Shown piece after piece: positions 34,339 through 48,209 of a DNA stretch of 64,000 nt (positions within the stretch are counted from its first letter, which is position 1; every line of letters starts with the position of its first letter). Made by a program: the position numbers and the translations under genes. The notes beneath the pieces are model-generated. The model saw only the letters and a program-made list of their open reading frames with translations, did no database searches and had not been told where the DNA came from. Source of the stretch: Gossypium raimondii (lineage: Eukaryota > Streptophyta > Magnoliopsida > Malvales > Malvaceae); the NCBI RefSeq assembly GCF_025698545.1, contig NC_068575.1:60149980-60213979 (forward strand). Direction: 5' to 3'.

Positions 34339-36470
34339 CTGTCAAAGTTACCTATATGACATCCGATCCCGATACTCGGAAAACAAAGTCAAAAGGTCAA
34401 CAAGTAGAGTGGCCTTAAAACGCCATTGAAAAAGATAAGCAGTGATGAGCGGATGAGTGATTCAGATCCTTGAAAATCTGCTTCAAAAACAATGAGGAAT
34501 CATTTATATATTAGATCAAATAAAAACATCCCATCCGTCAAATTTTTTAAATGAAATCGAAGATGAGAAAACAACCGTCAGATCATCAATAGGGCGATTC
34601 AGACTTGACTAGAATAAAAAAAAAAGTCTACCAAAAAGCTACGCTTCACGAGCTCAACTTTAGGCTCCGAAAACAGTAACACCAAAACGACGGCGATTCG
34701 TACCTGAACTCTTTTCTAAACAAAAAGTTATCAAAAACCCATTTTCATTTCATTTCGAAAAATTTAAAAGCCTTTTTTTACTTGTAGTGCTAAAAATGGA
34801 AGTTTTCTCGAGAGAAGGCGAAAGAAATGTTTGCAATGAAGAAGAAAAACAATTGACTCTAAGACTACAAAAAAATGAAAGAAAAAGGAAAGTGGTGAGT
34901 TCACTGAGAGCAGTCGACAAAGCAGAGACTTACACTACAAAAAAGATGCAAGAGAAAGAGAGAGAGAGAGATCAGATCACCAGACCATATAGAATTGCAT
35001 GATATTATAATAATAATCGATTTTATTTCCTCTTTTGCAAGTATATTTGAAACGACAAAAATTGCAGAAGAAGATCATGAAAGACAGAAATGACAAAACA
35101 GCAAAAATCCCAAAAAAGTCGTTCGCATTTATTGAACTAAAATCCAAATTTTCAATAAAATAATCCCCTTTTTTTTCGCATTTTCGAACCAAGAAGCATA
35201 GAAAAAAACAAAGAGAAAGCTTCTTGACTTCACCTTACCTTAGGAAATCGAGATATAGTAAGGATGGATCGGAGAGTACAATCAACTACGAAACGCGTGC
35301 GTTTTAGGGGTGGGTTGTTTAATCTGATTTGGCTTGAGAAATGGAGTTGAGAAAAAGGAAGAAGACAAAGGAAAGAGCAGCGGGTAATTTATGTAGTTGT
35401 CAAAATTGTTTTTTTAAACGAACCATGGTTAGAAGTGCACGTGGCGTTTTGAAAGGAAAAAAGGTTGATTAGATTAAAAAGTGTGGACAAAGTCACGTGC
35501 GGCCAAACACAGAATTTATTAAAGCGTAAGGGTAGTTGACACGCGCCTTCCATAAGGAATGTATTGTATTTGCTCTTTGTATGCTGCAAAGCTGTTCCCC
35601 AATCAGGTCGGTTCTTAGATTCCTGTTTTCATTGTTTTATTAAAAACTTTGCTGATATTATATTAAATATTTGCTCAAAAATAAATATATAGATATTTGA
35701 TATCCCCAAAATATATATTTTTTCTCTTTCAGGGTTGAGGCATCCTTTAACAGAAGAAAAATTATGTTGGATTGACATGATGTGATGATACACTAGAAAA
35801 GGGAAAAAGGTCAAAACAACAATGGGGTAATAGAGGATCGAAAGTGTTTTTTAAGTAAATTTAAAATTTTTTAAATTATAATATTTTAAGTTCCGAAAAA
35901 ATGTTTTGATTTTATATAAAAATATAATAAAATAAAATACTTTTATAATAGTGTAATTTATTTTGTAAAAAAATACAGATAAGAATAATCTTCGAAAGAA
36001 AAAATATATATATTAATATAAGCTGAGTAAACAAGAAATGTACTATGGGGGTTATTAAGCTGGTTTTTATGGGGACCATGAGATGAAAAAGTAGAGAGAA
36101 AGTGGAGAGTTATTTCGCAGCAATCCTAGAGACTAGAGAGACAGAGAAACATTCTGAGAAAGGGGTTTCCTTGGGTTCTTTTTCATGTTTAGTAGAGGGA
36201 TTAATAAATAAATAAATAATTATTTGAGAAATAGTAAGGTCTGATTCATGTTGAGGACCAGAAATGTGTCATCAATTGGCTAGTAATAGGGTCATGTGGA
36301 CACCATGCGACACAGACAGAAACACCGGTCGGAAACATCCACATGAAACCAGAGCCTGCCACTGCCACTGCCACTGCTGTTAGCCTCTGCGCTCTAGGCC
36401 TCGGCTTTTAGCCACTTACCACATTTACCCATTGCCTAAAACTTTTATACAGTGGCAGACAAGTGATGAA
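34339..36470. other. 5' flank and probable leader of the TPD1-like gene
   Basis: On the minus strand, CTAAGGTAAGGTG near 35240 and TTCAGGTACGAAT near 34703 look like splice donors, so the transcript may begin near 35.3-35.4 kb with non-coding exons. A (GA)n run lies at 34957-34972. Farther left (36340-36420) is a (tgccac)n patch. No other coding sequence is recognised. Confidence 0.35.
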
Positions 36471-37210
36471 CAACATTTTCAATGCAAATAATAATATTAA
36501 TAATAAAAGGTTGTTCGCATTTTTGCAAAATTTATTATCAAGACTGGAATCTTAAATTTAAAACTTTTTTTAATGCTTTATATTATATTTTCGATATTCT
36601 AGTCTATATTGGGAACTCTCTCTTTTAATAATGTTTTATATTATAAGATCGTGCATTTTAGAAAGATTTTAACTAAAGGGAGTATTTGGTATATTAATAT
36701 TTTTTATTTCATAAATAATTTTTAAAAATTATGTGTTTTTAATATATTTTTAATATTTTACTATACTTTTATGACATTTGTCAACCATCTAATTTTATAA
36801 AGTCTAAAATTTTATTGATAATATACTAAATATTTCTCATTAATTAAAATTTAAAAATTCTAAAAAACGATAATTAACGTTTTAGAAAAGACATTCAATA
36901 AATATCTAAAGATTAGATGGTCAGGATTACGGTTTTTTACCTCATTAATATAAAATTTTTTTAATTATATTCCAAAATGATATTCCCATGACATTATTTT
37001 TCAAAATAGGATGAAATGAATAGTGACCGAAGGGTAAGCATTCGATGTCGCTAAGCATATTGGTGCCATCGTATACAATCCCTCCACCGTTAAAATATTA
37101 ATTTTTTTGTATAACAGCCTAATGATTGAGCAACAAAAAAATGGATGGTGCCACTGCCTTCTCAGGCACCACCCCTCAACACTGTTCATTTCACCCCATT
37201 TTGGTAAATA

Positions 37211-37490
37211 ACGTCATGGGTAAAGGCGAAGGCAGAAATTTTTTTAGGAGAGTTGAAATTAAATTATAATTTTTACGATAGTAAGAATGCAATTTCATCA
37301 TTTTAATAGCATTTATCTTTATAATTTTTAAATGATTAAATCAAATTTTAATTTTTTTAGGGGAGCCAAAGTGTAATTTTACCTTTACTAATTTTAAATT
37401 TTAAAAGTTTCAAATGGCCTAAATAGAAATATTTCCATTTTAAGAGAGCCAGGACATCTGTCAACTCCCTAGTTTCGCCCCTGGCAATGG
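37211..37490 (+). repeat. Dispersed repeat family B, copy 2
   Basis: It has 'ttatctttataatttttaaa', 'gattaaatcaaatttt', 'aggggagccaaagtgtaat' and 'ttttacctttactaatttt', then 'ctagtttcgcccctggca'. It is the most complete of the three copies in the window (others at 27795-28015 and 56695-56910). Confidence 0.65.
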
Positions 37491-37620
37491 GGATACCAAT
37501 TTGGATTTTTTTTTTTAGATTATTACCGTAAAAAAAAACCTCAGGTTACCTATGGGACCAATCCACTTGATTCAAGCCTTGAACAAATCTTTCTGATTCC
37601 CAATTTAGTGATTATTATTT

Positions 37621-37853
37621 GGGTAAATTCTATTAGTAGTACCTTAACTATATTTTATTTTATTTTTTGGTCACTTAATTATTTAATTTTGTCTTTTGAT
37701 CACCCAATTATCTCGGATTTTTGGTGTTCTCATATTTACATTAGCTAGTCGATGACTAAAAAATAAATTTAAATAATTAAGTAACCATTTTGTAACTTTT
37801 CATAATTGGTTCACAAAAAAAACCTAATTAAGTTACCTCTACTGTAATTTACC
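37621..37853. mobile_element. MITE-like TIR element, 233 bp
   Basis: The left end GGGTAAATTCTATTAGTAGT and the complemented right end GGTAAATTACAGTAGAGGTA are inverted repeats, and similarity continues inward (ACCTTAA versus ACTTAA). It is non-coding. The flanks are both ATTATTAT-like, so a target duplication cannot be defined. Confidence 0.6.
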
Positions 37854-38019
37854 ATTATTATATTTTTATTTAATGTCAATTGTAAAAATCAATTATTTAC
37901 ATGTTAAATGAATAATGTATTCAAACATTTTGGTTGCCTCACTCATGTATAAACCTACTTAACAAAAATTGCCATACCTTGAATCATCAAATTAGAAATA
38001 AATTTTTAAATCTGATATA

Positions 38020-38532
38020 TTTAGTATTTAATATTTACATTTTTTTGTAAATTCAACCATTGTTATTTTTAATTAAATTTGACCTCAATTTTTAAAAAGT
38101 TAAATTTAACCATCAACCTTTTCAAAAATAGTCAAATTAATGCTTCTTTATCGAAAATATTGACTAAAATATAAAATTTTTAAACATGACAACCCACATG
38201 GCAATTCACGTGTATTTCATGCTTCTTTTTGAATTGTTACGAGCTTTATATATATATATTTAAAAATTTGATTTTTAAAAATTTTAAATTATTTGTTGAT
38301 GTGGCATATAAGATAAATAGTGATATCCATGTCCGCATAAAGTGCATGTGAATTATCATGTGGGTTGCCATACCAGCATCATTAAAAAAAATGTTTTAGT
38401 CAGTATTTTCGTTAAAATAAAAGTAAATTAACTTTATTTTAAAAAAGTTAACAGTCAAATTTACCTAAAAAAGAATAAGGTCAATTGACAAAAAATATAA
38501 ACGTTGATAGCAAAATTTATCATTGTACCGTT
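38020..38532. mobile_element. Foldback element with long inverted arms
   Basis: The left arm (about 38040-38235) and right arm (about 38345-38530) are inverted copies. For example 'gacaacccacatggcaattc' in the left arm is matched by 'catgtgggttgcca' in the right, and 'cgaaaatattgactaaaa' by 'ttttagtcagtattttcg'. The centre holds a (TA) run. No coding frame is present. A diverged relative lies at 14430-14826. Confidence 0.7.
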
Positions 38533-38587
38533 TCCAAAAGATAGAGGGTTAAAAAAAGTGATGCCACTATTGGCCTTCAATTGTACA

Positions 38588-39251
38588 AGGGATAATATAT
38601 TTTTTGACCCCTGAACTTGACAATTAGATTCACTTTGATACTTATACTGGCACTTGAGCTTGACAACTACATCTATTTTAGTCCCTAAACTTGAAAAATA
38701 TAAAAGTTTGATGATGTGGCACTTTGAGATTGTGCCATATCATCACTTGAAAATTTTAAAAATTATATAAATTTTCAGATGATGGTGTAGTATAATCACA
38801 GAGTGTCACATTTTGTATTCTAATAACTGGATCGATGGCTGAAAAGGTTAGACTCAAAGCACTAATTTAGATTCAATCAGTTTGATCAATTTCATTGTCA
38901 AACCAACAATAATTAACTAAATAATTAAAAATTCATAAAAATCTAAAACAAACACTTTTTTTATTAAATCGGTTAAAACTATCAATTTTTGTCCCGATTT
39001 TCGATTTTTACTTATTTCAAGTAGTTTTCAAGCCCATCGGTTCAATCTATTTGTATGGATCGTTATACTAATCAGTTATTGATCTAGCCCTACTCAAGTA
39101 ACATTGGTCACATCATTAAATCTTAACAAAATCTAAATTTAGAGACTAAAATAGATTTAGTTACACATACCAAAGTAGACCCAATAACGTACACATACTA
39201 AAGTAAACTTAATTGTTAAATTGGAGCGCTAAAAATTATATTATGATTCTT
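38588..39251. mobile_element. TIR element with a ccggtt-type repeat inside
   Basis: The first about 65 bases ('aagggataatatattttttg', 'cttgacaattagattcactt') and the complement of the last 65 ('aagaatcataatataatttt', 'tttaacaattaagtttactt') are inverted repeats. Within it, 38820-39090 resembles the ccggtt-type dispersed repeat seen at 21630-21870 and 62300-62530, so one element probably inserted into the other. Confidence 0.55.
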
Positions 39252-40675
39252 TTAAAAACTATAAAAATTTTAAATAACTTTTAAAAATGCATCTTGTTCC
39301 TTCATAAAATTTAAAATTCAATGCCGACCCTTAAAAAATTGACGACGGATCTCATACCCCTGGCCGTCTACTCTGGTGCTTGCATGAGTGTTGACCATTA
39401 AGTCTAAGCCTTCCTATAAATAAGAGAGCCGGGTTTGGAATTGCTTTGCATCGGCTCTTGTGACAAAATTTCCGAACCATGCTAAATTCAACAAGCATCT
39501 GGTTCTCATGTCTGAAGCATCAATGCTAGGATGTTCTTGGAATGTTATGCTGCCTGCAATGGCCGTTTTGTTCGCCTGAACTGCCATGGCGTAATGGCAT
39601 TTAAGTAGATGAACAACAAAGTTTTTTTATTTATTTATTATTTATTTTGCAACTGTTAAAGACCAGAGATGGTGTTACTTGGTAAGAAGATTATAGTATC
39701 AAGCACTCTCAGCCACCAAAAAATTGCCATAATGGACAAAGACAACCAAATAGATAGACTTGACCAATTTCATAAACTTCAACGATAGCATTAACGAATT
39801 ATGATTTTGATGATATCACATTAGACCAAACATATTCCAAAAAGATGATTACAAACAAGAAGAGAATTGTAGCAGCCAAGTATATAGATCAGTAGTTCGT
39901 AGTACCTATGATCATAGATGTATAAAGTAGACCTCAAAATGGAATAACATCAAACAAGACACACGCAGCTTGGGTGAAGTATCTGATGCTTCTCTAAGAA
40001 CCAACATTTCTTTGTTTTGTTTTGGTGCAGCTTAATGATTTTTACCCTTGTAAAACAAGAAGGATAAAGAATCGCATTCAATCCTGAACTGATAGTTTAA
40101 TTTATGAAATAGACATCTTTTTTTAGTTTTTAAAATTCAACCAATCATTGATGGGTCCTTGCATATGTTGGTTACAATTATAGTTATGTTATGCCTCTTC
40201 AGATTTGGACACATGTTAACAGGATAAGTCACCTGAGAAACGCTCATTAGCAGCTATCCATTGCTCATTGGGTAACCTACCTCCTGAATGGTTTGTCTTC
40301 ATTCAACCTCTCGCTTCCTTCAAAAAGGTTTCGTCAATCTATCTTTGTGAACAGGCTACCCGCTCCTCAAGGCATCTACATGCTCCCTTAAGAGACAAGG
40401 GAGAACAGATCCCACCATGCTATAAATACCCTCCAAATCTAAGAAGGAGAGGGGCTAAGCAAACCTATCAAAACATTTTACATTCTTTGTTCCCGTAGCA
40501 AACTAGCAATTGCCTTCTTCTGCTTTCTACCTGATGAGGGTGAACTGACCTGCTTTGCTCTACAGCTTTCTCTCTTTTATATTAAATATCTTAAATAAAA
40601 TGAAATACCATATTAAATATCTTAAATAACATGAAATATTTGATTTCTCTCTTTTATATGTAGAAAGGTCCAACA

Positions 40676-40771
40676 AGCCCAAAACTTTCGACAACTGGCC
40701 CAAACTTGGGCTTTTTTTCTTATATAATTATAAACCCTAATTTTTCGTATTTTCTCCTTCGTTTAGGGTTT
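40676..40771 (+). promoter_or_regulatory. Ribosomal-protein promoter: site II and telo-box motifs
   Basis: Upstream of RPL7A lie AAGCCCAAAA (from 40676), TGGCCCA (40696-40702), TTGGGCTT (40706-40713), and the telo-box AAACCCTAA at 40732-40740. A second, inverted telo-box TTAGGGTTT is at 40763-40771. Site II (TGGGCY) plus telo-box is the usual pair in plant ribosomal-protein and cell-proliferation promoters. A TATATAATTA lies at 40721. Confidence 0.75.
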
Positions 40772-40832
40772 TCCTTCGCCGTTTCCATCTAACTCAAAAA
40801 AACATTAGAAAAAGCTTCAGGAGGTTCCGAAA

Positions 40833-42945
<2,113 letters not shown>

Positions 42946-44829
42946 AAATACCGTAGTTTCTCCCAAAGGCAGCTTTAGTTGGATTTTACTTTTATTTTCT
43001 ATTTTTCTTGATTGATTAAATGGCCCTGAGTAGTCAGCTGCAACTGGTGTTTAAGTGGATTTGTTTTCCCCTTTATTGATTTTGATGGAATTGTCATTAG
43101 AAGTTCATCTTTTAACGTCGCCTTTCATTTTATATTTCTTATTGAACTGTATTCTCATCTTATTAGGAAAGGTTTTCTGTTGAGTTTTTTGTCCTGGTTT
43201 CTGATTAATGTTATATAGATTATGAGATGTATATGTATACTTTTTTGGTATTTGGGGCTTTCATGAATTGGTCAACTTTGTTGTCCCACCTTGACCCTAC
43301 TATTGTTCCGAGACCAATGATAGGGTTCAGGTTGAAGACGGGACTCCAAAAGGTGTTACGGCTGGTTGTTAAGGGGAAGAACAATGGTGGTGGGAATGTG
43401 GATAGTGGAGTCAAGTTGTGGCCTCTGTTGGTATGTCTTTGGTGATTTGAAGAGGGCTGTATTGTTGCAGTTGTGGGGGATAATTGTGACTCTGAATGCT
43501 GTGAATATAACAAGGCAATTCTTTTAATCTTGATTGCTTTCAAGCTTAATTTTAGCTTGGAATCGTTTGATCCCCGAATTATCCAAAGAATACTGCTTTA
43601 CTAATGGGATTTTTCGCTTGATTTTGTAGGTATAATCACATTTTACTTGTTACTAACTTCGTCTCTTTTATCAATCTATTATTAGAAGAAATTTTCAGTA
43701 GAAACATCATAGTTAGTTTAATTGAGGATCCAATGCGACTCGAGGAATACATTTTTCATCTCTTTGTTGTGTATGTACGCGTGCGTCCAATTTTCGCATA
43801 AGAACGTGCTTATACTCGTTATATTTTTTGGGTCTCCATCGTTCTTTCGCTCGGCTCTCTAATATGAAGTACCCAAGCCATTGCTTCGTTTTTCTTGTAG
43901 CCGCCAACTGTTAAAACGGGGTAGGAAATTACTTCTTCCATTGCGCTGTTGTTACTTTCTCTTACTAAGCTAGTTGGAACCCATACCCTTTGAGTGATGT
44001 ACTCCTCCGCTTCCCTAATGATCGTTAGCGGATTCAAGCTGATTATTTATAATATATAATATTACAATATAAAAAATAAAAATAAAAACAATAAATCAAT
44101 TAACTAATTTAGCCGACGGAATCAACTACCATCAAGTGGGTGGAGGGTAAAAATCATTTCATATTACGAAGGGATGATGATGGATCATGGGCGATATAAT
44201 ATAGCAATAATCACACGCCCAACTAGAATCATAAATGAGCAGTTTAAAGTTTCATAACCATCCTATTTATAGACTCCAGTTGCAACCAGGGGAAGGACAG
44301 ATGTGACACATCCAGCACCGTAGAATATCCTTTTTTTCACAAAATAAAAAAAATTTTATTTTAAGAATATTTGTATTTTTTATATTGTAACAAATTTTTT
44401 AAAAATACATTAAATAATAAATTTTGAACTCAAAATATTGCATATATACCATTTCCACTAAAAATATGTTTAGTTCTTATATCGAATTTTTATAAATTTA
44501 TTGTATATATATAATTTTTTTACTGAAGCTACCTAATCTAATTAGAATAGATAGAATTAAGAGTTTATTACATAAGTAATAATGGATTTTTTCAACTTGC
44601 CGGTGATTCCTAGACTATATATGTAGCTTCTTCTTTTTTAAATAAACAATATATCTATATGTAGTTATTAAGTTTAAATTTGACTTTTTATGGAAAGTTT
44701 AAATTTGATTATAGACTTTTATATAATATGATTGTTTACATAGTAAAATCAGCATAAAGCGAAAAACAAAGATTATATTAATTCTTTAAAGAACCAAAAT
44801 AATCTAGCTAAGTCTCGTGCTGATTGCGG
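42946..44829. other. 3' flank of RPL7A and intergenic DNA
   Basis: The first about 250 bases are probably 3' UTR. The open frames at 43227-43543 and 43713-44037 have no recognisable domain, and the strands overlap each other. AT-rich DNA follows. No gene is supported. Confidence 0.4.
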
Positions 44830-45095
44830 AGATTCTCCAAACTAATGGATTCCTGTGAAATTTGTCGCCGAAAACTTAGCCATATGGTTAAAAACTGTAT
44901 TTTGAGACCTCGGAATGTGACGAATAAGGACCTTCCAATTACGACTTAACAAACAATGAATAAGACGTAATTCCACCAAATTACTCTCAATAGATCCACC
45001 GGCTAAAAGCATCTCTACTAAAAGGGCATTATCACATTTTAATTCCAATTGTCGATAAGCTTAAACCCTCTAATATGACTCTTGCTTCGATTTTG
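44830..45095 (-). pseudogene. RNase H domain remnant (LINE-type reverse-transcriptase element)
   Basis: On the minus strand, IEARVILEGL is followed after a frame change by AYRQLELKCDNALLVEML and then LAGGSIESNLVELRLIHCLL, NWKVLIRHIPRSQN and HMAKFSATN. This is the C-terminal part of the plant RVT_3/RNase H fold with the CDNALLVE (catalytic Asp) and HIPRSQNxxxDHMAK motifs, in which the usual Asp before HMAK is Asn here. Such domains end plant L1-type LINEs and many solo relics. One frameshift and the lack of the preceding part mark it as broken. Confidence 0.65.
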
Positions 45096-46464
45096 AGATA
45101 CTTAACTTCAAATTTTATTTTAATGGAATTTTTCGGTATTAATTAAAAATATTAAAAATTTATTTTAAAAAACAAAATTGAACTTATCAATTATACATTA
45201 AGACACTCAAATTATTTAAATTTGAGGTGCAATGAGATTAAAAAAAAAATTCCAAGTCACTTCTAAGCTCATATGTTTTTTTTTAACACTCTAGATTTTT
45301 TAATCAAATAATTTAATTTCACCATGATATTCTTGTGTATTAGCCAAGTCAAAACTTCCATATGAAGATTTTATTTAATTTCTAATGGCGTAGAGGACAG
45401 TGTCGGCTAGGGAAAAAAAGACCAAGTCAAAGATGGGCAGAAGGTGGATTTTTTTTTGGGAGAGTAATAAATAAAGGGTCATTTTCATGAATAATAAATA
45501 TTATACAGTATTTAATTGTTAAATCCAAGACGACAGCCACAAATTTTACATTATAAAATATTTGCAGTTACGATGGAAAAAGACAAAATAAAATTTTTAA
45601 TTAATATTTCAACACTAAATTTTATTATACTGGTATATAAAATAATAATTCTTTGTTTAAAAAGCAAAAGATAACTCAGAAAGAAGAGAAACATGTTATG
45701 AAATGTGAAACACATTTTGTCCTAAGCATCCTCTTCTTTGTACTTTATTTTTTTTTTGATCTTTGTTTAAGAAAGTTTGAAAGCAACAATCAGGCTGTTC
45801 CTATTTTCCCTTCTTTCTCAACATCATTTCATATTTCAAACAATCTCTAAAATTCATATATATATAGTATATTATTATATTGTAAAGCAAATCTGTTGAA
45901 GGCAAAACTCCTTTCCCTTTCTTACAATTTTTTTTTTTAAAATTTTTCTCTTTGCTTTTCAGCTACTTTAAATTGTATTTTAATGGAGTCTTTGTCAGTG
46001 ATTCAATGGCTTGAAAAGAGAAAACAGCTCTTCTTGTTTGTCTGCAACTGTAAGTGCCCCCCTTTCTTACAATCTTTCTTATTTGTTTATTATATCTTTA
46101 TCCCTCTGTCTCCTTTCGTTTTTTTTTTTTTTACTTCCAATCTTCTTGGAATTGTATTTGTTGCTATATAAAAACATGTCTTTTTTCTTCTTCCCTTTTT
46201 GCTATTTATTTTATTCTTGTTCATCTAAACTATATTAATGTCGGATCTGACAAAGGGTGTGTCTGATTTTGGGATTTCATTGTGGAGTTTATAGTTCAAT
46301 ACCCATAATATTTCAATAATTATTTTTTGGCATTTTTAGCTATTTTCTATAGCAATATTGACTCCTCTTCTTTTTTCTTATTTAAAAGGAGTTTTATATT
46401 AGGTGAGAACAGTAGGAAGAAGCTTAACAAACAAGGTGTTGAAGTGAAGGGGTTCTTTATTTTA
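45096..46464. other. Intergenic DNA and 5' leader of the SPL gene
   Basis: AT-rich DNA runs up to about 45640. The probable leader follows, with pyrimidine-rich tracts, an upstream ATG at 45983 (MESLSVIQWLEKRKQ) and a donor-like AACTGTAAGTG at about 46047-46057, suggesting a leader intron. The coding ATG is at 46465. Confidence 0.4.
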
Positions 46465-47813
46465 ATGGACTGGAACTTGAAAGCTACATCAGGGGATTTT
46501 ACTGAATTTGTTCAGGAAACTGTATCAAACGCAGACACTGATATCATCAATGGCAATGAATCAAATAGCTATAAACTTCTTAACTCTATAGGGGATTTTA
46601 GAGTTGATTTGAAGCTTGGCCAAGTAGGAAATTCAGGTGAATTACCTTCTAACAAATGGAAGGAACCCAGAGTTCTAAAGATGGAATCTTCTTCTTCGAG
46701 TTCGAAGAAATTTCGACCTACTAATATCGGGACTCATCCGGTTGTGTGCCTCGTTGACGAATGTAATACGGACCTTAGTAATTGTAGGGACTACCATAGG
46801 CGACATAAGGTGTGTGAGCTCCATTCTAAGACTGCTGAAGTTATGATCAATGGCCTAAAGCAAAGATTCTGTCAACAATGCAGCAGGTCCTTACTCGTGT
46901 TTTCAGTTCCATCTGTTTTTAGAGGTTGGATCATTGTGGGTTTCCCAGATTCCTCGACGGTAACTTGGCTGTTTTTTTTGTAGGTTTCACTCACTGGAGG
47001 AGTTCGATAACGGGAAGAGAAGCTGCAGGGCACGTCTCGATAGACACAACCGGAGACGAAGGAAGCCTCAACCGGATCCCCTCTCACATTCTCGAAGCTA
47101 TTTCTCCAATTACCAAGGTTAGCTTATGACTATGATGCTTGAATGAAATCAATTAGGACATATATCCTATGATGTTTGCATTCAATTTGCTTTGCTTTTA
47201 TATTTAATGAACTTGTTTGAATCAATACAAATGCAACATTTCAGGTTCCCAAATGTTGCCATTCTCTGGTTTGCAAGTATATCCATCCACCAGTGTGGTG
47301 AAAACTACATGGCCCGAATCTCGGTATCTCAACCTGAAGCAACCACCTGCGAAACAAAACCTTCTTCTAGGATCCTCTTCAAGCAATTACAGAGAAGGTA
47401 AGCAGCAATGCTCATTCTTGCAAGGCAAGAATCAAACACCTGTGAAAGCTTCCATTTGCCAGCCGGTCCTCGGGGGTGTTGCACCTTTCTCAGAAGGCAA
47501 TGGGGGCTGCCAGAGCATGTTGTGTGACAGGTTAACAACTCAAGTTCGGGATTCGGATTGTGCTCTCTCTCTTCTGTCATCTCCACTGTTGCATACATCT
47601 GGGATCGGGTTGAGTAACATGGTGCAACCTCAGTCATTCCCCTTGGTGCAATCCTTGGGTCCGAGCCTACAAGACCACATTATAGAGCCAATGGGTTCGG
47701 TCATTGCTAATGGCAGGGAGACTACGGTCCATGGCTCAGGAATGTTTCACATGGGTTCTGGTGGATCATCTGCAAGTGAACCCCCTGAAAATCTTGGCTT
47801 TCATTGGCAGTAG
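46465..47813 (+). CDS. SPL13: SQUAMOSA promoter-binding-like transcription factor, SPL13-like
   Basis: Exons 46465-46886, 46984-47117 and 47245-47813 join in frame to 374 residues. [10 protein letters not shown] at the start and DLKLG near residue 50 match SPL13. The SBP domain (about 93-169) has both zinc sites intact: C95, C100, C117, H120 and C136, C139, H143, C155. The intron falls at the conserved CSR|F position. The basic nuclear-localisation end is [10 protein letters not shown]. The protein binds GTAC-core sites in DNA and acts in the juvenile-to-adult transition, leaf and inflorescence development. Exon 3 carries a miR156 target site, so it belongs to the miR156-regulated SPL group. 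The C-terminal end (FHWQ) resembles that of SPL13 (FHWE). The orthologue name is by resemblance. Confidence 0.93.
47560..47579 (+). promoter_or_regulatory. miR156/miR157 target site in SPL exon 3
   Basis: GTGCTCTCTCTCTTCTGTCA is complementary to miR156 except for one position; a perfect site would have GTGCTCACTC. It lies in the coding frame for CALSLLS. This is the standard site of miR156-controlled SPL genes, causing transcript cleavage in juvenile tissue. Confidence 0.9.
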
Positions 47814-48209
47814 GAAATTTGAAAGTCACCGTAACAATAAATTGCCAAAGCTATAATATTGGTACATTCGAATTTAAACTCGAGTTTCGGGGTTTTTTTC
47901 AGGTGTGTTTTAATTTGGAGATGTTAATCTATTGAATGTTTTTCTTAAAAGTAGATGCGAGTATTACTTTGATTAAACTTTGGGTCCCGATAATAGACAT
48001 TTAGTTGGAATGATACATGCAATCATTTTTGTAGTGGAGAGAATCATGTTTGGATTTAGATTGTTTAGAATTTATATTAATTTAGGTTTGATGATCTATC
48101 AGCATTTGAGTTTCAATCATGGATGTTCCTGCATTTGGTTTTTGATTAGATCGAATCACACACATTTTCTTCAAACAGACTTTCGGGTTTGGGTTTATTT
48201 AAAGAAATT
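47814..48209. other. 3' flank of SPL
   Basis: Probably the SPL 3' UTR followed by the downstream border of the gamma-CAL pseudogene. No other feature is recognised. Confidence 0.4.

Larger units (their letters stand above)
36471..40675. other. Repeat-rich intergenic DNA, TPD1-like to RPL7A
   Basis: It contains dispersed repeat family B copy 2, a 233-bp MITE, a foldback element and a nested TIR element, each listed separately. TATAAATA boxes near 39411 and 40421 sit in less AT-rich, promoter-like DNA, but no credible frame follows either. No gene could be supported. Confidence 0.4.

Noticed and set aside
39411-39605. TATAAATA followed by a short frame ending LPAMAVLFA, considered as a small gene
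   Set aside because: The frame lacks a convincing start and any family resemblance; only promoter-like composition is seen.
40268-40498. 76-codon frame upstream of RPL7A
   Set aside because: It spans its own TATAAATA motif and has no recognisable domain.
43220-43543. Overlapping frames on both strands downstream of RPL7A
   Set aside because: No recognisable domain, mutual overlap, and a position in the probable 3' flank.
46327-46464. Longer N-terminus for the SPL protein using the open frame upstream
   Set aside because: No in-frame ATG exists there, and MDWNLK is the usual start of SPL13-type proteins.
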